From: a virus
IMG/VR virus record: IMGVR_UViG_3300046516_001305
Coordinates: 1 to 37,743 of that record
Direction: 5' to 3' (one strand)
Length of the DNA stretch: 37,743 bases
The translations under genes were made by a program, and so were the position numbers. Shown piece after piece: positions 36,338 to 37,743 of the stretch. Below the pieces are notes generated by a model. The model saw only the letters and a program-made list of their open reading frames with translations, had not been told where the DNA came from and searched no databases. The first letter of the stretch is position 1. Each line of letters begins with the position of its first letter.

Positions 36338-36715
36338 TCACTCATCGAGCCATGACAAATCTGCCGCTGCGACGTTCGCATACGTGCGCATCCATTCTGC
36401 GCGAAACTGTCGCGCGCTCGTCTCTTCAGGCCAGATGTCCGGGCGGCGGAGAAGTTCGATCAGAATGCCCAACGGCGGCAAGGTGAGCCACTCCGTGAAC
36501 GGGATCGCGACGAACTTCTCAAGCGCATGGTGTTCGGTGTGGCACCGTTCACACAGCGCGGCGAGATTGATGCTCGCATCTTCGCCGCCATCGCCGTACG
36601 CCACGATATGGTGCAACGCGAGCGGCTTTGCCAGATGACATTTCTCACACCGCCCGTGCGCGCCCTCGATCACCGCCCGCTTCGTTGCTATGCTCACCGG
36701 CTTGCGCTTCGTCAT
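36338..36715 (-). CDS. HNH endonuclease, 125 aa
   Basis: The sequence ATKRAVIEGAHGRCEKCHLA, LALHHIVAYGDGGEDASINL and AALCERCHTEHHALEK is a standard HNH fold with both CxxC pairs and catalytic His. The C-terminal 60 residues (FTEWLTLPPLGILIELLRRP, ARQFRAEWMRTYANV) may be a small partner domain. Such genes may serve in packaging or homing. It faces the initiator gene and follows the short frame at 36719-36832. Confidence 0.82.
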   Translation of the reverse strand: MTKRKPVSIATKRAVIEGAHGRCEKCHLAKPLALHHIVAYGDGGEDASINLAALCERCHTEHHALEKFVAIPFTEWLTLPPLGILIELLRRPDIWPEETSARQFRAEWMRTYANVAAADLSWLDE

Positions 36716-36718
36716 TTC

Positions 36719-36832
36719 CTATCCCCAAGCCAGCAGCTCACTGGCGAGCTCTCGCCATACCGCATCATCCGCCGCGGCATCGGGGACTCCCTTCATGGTA
36801 TACTGGCCGGGCGGGACGGTTGCGGGCTGCAT
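36719..36832 (-). pseudogene. Short frame resembling the tail of the 85-aa gene at 139-396
   Basis: The frame ends PDAAADDAVWRELASELLAW, close to the C-terminus of the gene at 139-396. Neither the ATG at 36832 nor the one at 36796 has a ribosome site; the frame is open upstream to 37120 but passes through promoter and terminator elements. It may be a remnant of a duplicated gene or a short peptide. It lies three bases before the HNH gene. Confidence 0.35.
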
Positions 36833-36985
36833 GCGGCGGCTACGCCCGTTAGGGATGGCGGTTGCCGGTGAGGACGTCGCCCGGTTGGTCCGGTTCGTCC
36901 GGGTCAAGGTCTGTGCACGCAGGCTCTTCTGTCGGCCATCCCCTGCCGTCCCGCCTTTTCTGCAACGGAAAACACGGTCAGTTGG

Positions 36986-37014
36986 TTGCACGTCTTCGGG
37001 GGTGCGCTTATTAT
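36986..37014 (+). promoter_or_regulatory. Rightward promoter of the putative small RNA
   Basis: TTGCAC (36986-36991) and TATTAT (37009-37014) are 17 bases apart. The -10 lies inside a perfect palindrome, so a bound repressor would block it. The minus strand also shows TATAAT at the same place. Confidence 0.65.
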
Positions 37015-37019
37015 AAGCG
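37005..37019. promoter_or_regulatory. 15-bp palindromic operator candidate
   Basis: CGCTTAT and ATAAGCG flank one central T. The half-site occurs in the XRE promoter (34526-34532), inverted in its leader (34570-34576), and with one change beside the accessory promoter (928-934). Confidence 0.65.
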
Positions 37020-37020
37020 T

Positions 37021-37095
37021 GTAGGGTCCCCTCCTCACGAGCGGAACCGTAGGTTGTAAGAGCGGCGTGGTGACCAGACCACGCCGCTCTTTTTA
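37021..37095 (+). ncRNA. Putative small RNA of about 75 nt
   Basis: A transcript from the promoter at 36986-37014 would begin near 37021 and end at the terminator at 37095. It contains no ATG and no likely coding frame. Near its 5' end CCCCTCCTCAC is complementary to ribosome sites such as GTGAGGAG before the gene at 2289. Target and function are guesses. Confidence 0.5.
37058..37095 (+). terminator. Strong Rho-independent terminator
   Basis: AGAGCGGCGTGGT (37059-37071) pairs perfectly over 13 bases with 37078-37090 across a six-base loop, and TTTT with TAT follows. It is the strongest terminator in the genome, and no rightward gene ends just before it. Confidence 0.88.
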
Positions 37096-37338
37096 TGTCA
37101 ACTGTCGGCAGTTTTGACATGCTAATGAAAGACGTTTAGGGGGTGTTTGAAGGGGTGGAGACCTTCGCTACCCGCCCGTTTCCCCAAGTATACCGGCCAA
37201 CGCCTGTGCCTGTTTGGAGGTGGGGGACATTTCCAATAGCCTCCCGACGCTGATTGCTACCACAAGGAAATCCCTTGCTGTCACTGGATGCGCTTTGTGC
37301 GAGATGTTCCAAGGAGTACCATTGTGTACCTTTTGATT

Positions 37339-37376
37339 GGGGTGGTTTTCGGGGTGGATTGGGGTGCGGAGTGGGG
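37339..37376. repeat. Four phased GGGGTG repeats
   Basis: GGGG tracts at 37339, 37351, 37361 and 37373 are each followed by TG, at steps of 12, 10 and 12 bases, close to one helical turn. They may be protein-binding sites, or fold into a G-quadruplex with loops of 8, 6 and 8 bases. Confidence 0.6.
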
Positions 37377-37393
37377 TGCAGGAGTCATGGCAG

Positions 37394-37743
37394 CTATTCC
37401 TTGTCCGCAAACAGATCGACGAACGCTCGCGCGATTGCAAGCGCATAGGTTTCGCCATTGCCAGAGCCGAAGAAGGCCTCGCCCTCAAGTTCGTGTGCAA
37501 TCACTACGTCCCAGCGGACGCCGCTCACCCGGTTGCCGCGGTCGGAGCACACGCTCATCGTGCAGGTCGTGTGGCCCTTGTAGCCGTCAATGAAAAACTG
37601 GATGAGCTCGGTGGCGGCATGATCGTCGCGCGAGTAGCGATTGAGGGGCGTGCGCTTTCCCTTCGCGTTGTAAGGCGAAGCGATCTTGTCGGGCCACGCC
37701 TCGCCATGCAGACACAAGTCGACGAGGTCGTCCAGTGCGTCGC
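37394..37743 (-). CDS. Main part of hypothetical protein spanning the contig joint
   Basis: This is the C-terminal part of the gene starting at 155 in the circle. It contains EAWPDKIASPYNAKGKRTPL, HAATELIQFFIDGYKG, MSVCSDRGNRVSGVRWDVVI and AFFGSGNGETYALAIARAFV before the end DLFADKE. The pattern suggests a compact alpha-beta domain. Similar short proteins with an S-G-x-G-x-T-x-x-x-A-I-x-R-A end occur in many phages as hypothetical proteins. Total length is 125 residues. Confidence 0.7.
   Translation of the reverse strand, partial: DALDDLVDLCLHGEAWPDKIASPYNAKGKRTPLNRYSRDDHAATELIQFFIDGYKGHTTCTMSVCSDRGNRVSGVRWDVVIAHELEGEAFFGSGNGETYALAIARAFVDLFADKE
37617..37743. repeat. Terminal direct repeat, right copy
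   Basis: This is an exact copy of bases 1-127. It should be removed once to obtain the 37,616-bp circular genome. Confidence 0.95.

Larger units (their letters stand above)
36833..37393. other. 561-bp non-coding region with control elements
   Basis: No convincing gene was found. The region holds the rightward promoter at 36986, a 15-bp palindrome, a strong terminator, TGTCAA/TTGACA inverted motifs (37097-37118), a TATACT on the minus strand near 37178-37183 and four G-tract repeats. It may be a regulatory, origin or attachment region. Confidence 0.5.

Noticed and set aside
37168-37500. 110-aa leftward frame in the non-coding region
   Set aside because: It overlaps the joint-spanning gene, has no ribosome site, and its sequence shows no domain; only the last part looks protein-like.
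1-37743. Integrase, tRNA or CRISPR array
   Set aside because: No recombinase catalytic pattern, tRNA T-arm-like sequence with cloverleaf, or regularly spaced repeats were found on reading both strands.

Overview
The window is a complete genome of a tailed double-stranded DNA phage with a siphovirus-type gene set. Bases 1-127 are repeated exactly at 37617-37743, so the contig closes into a circle of 37,616 bp, and one gene runs across the junction. DNA is GC-rich (roughly 60% or more, judged by eye) and most starts carry Shine-Dalgarno sites. The host cannot be named. A lipobox-type lipoprotein and a GNAT-like phage protein resemble sequences I associate with Actinobacteria and Chloroflexota and their phages, which is only a hint. 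No tRNA, rRNA or CRISPR array was seen.

Layout: nearly everything is transcribed leftward. From the divergent control region at 34476-34595 the leftward block encodes a ribbon-helix-helix protein, a Myb/SANT-like protein, a RecT/Bet-type annealing protein, an HNH protein, a replisome organizer, a possible helicase loader, a VRR-NUC-like nuclease, an orphan Phd-like antitoxin, a cytosine-C5 methyltransferase and small regulators (34475 down to 27108). After a terminator-containing leader the late genes follow: small and large terminase split by a GIY-YIG nuclease, portal, small membrane protein, prohead protease, major capsid protein, head-tail connectors, tail terminator and tube, tail chaperones with a programmed frameshift, tape measure, distal tail, tail fibre, SGNH-esterase protein, tail hub, two small membrane proteins, a GNAT-like protein, a PP-loop protein and a two-domain endolysin (26971 down to 3430). 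A leftward terminator lies at 2701-2743.

Two rightward blocks break this pattern. The first (1019-2696) has a consensus promoter and encodes a WYL-like protein, a zinc-ribbon protein, a lipoprotein and two small proteins; it looks like accessory cargo and is divergent from a leftward HTH gene. The second (34596-36320) links an XRE repressor to a DNA-binding coiled-coil protein and a winged-helix replication initiator with repeats inside its gene. No integrase was found, so a plasmid-like prophage is a reasonable hypothesis. Two HNH homing-type genes (2930-3457 and 22174-22731) are inserted in rightward orientation, antisense to the late genes, each with its own promoter.

The most striking signals are non-coding. 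The two HNH genes share a two-hairpin leader with the same geometry and compensatory base changes. A nested 114-bp palindrome ends exactly at the tail-fibre start codon. A compact promoter-operator-terminator unit at 36986-37095 could make a roughly 75-nt RNA. The cytosine methyltransferase gene shows methyltransferase-like sequence in two overlapping frames.
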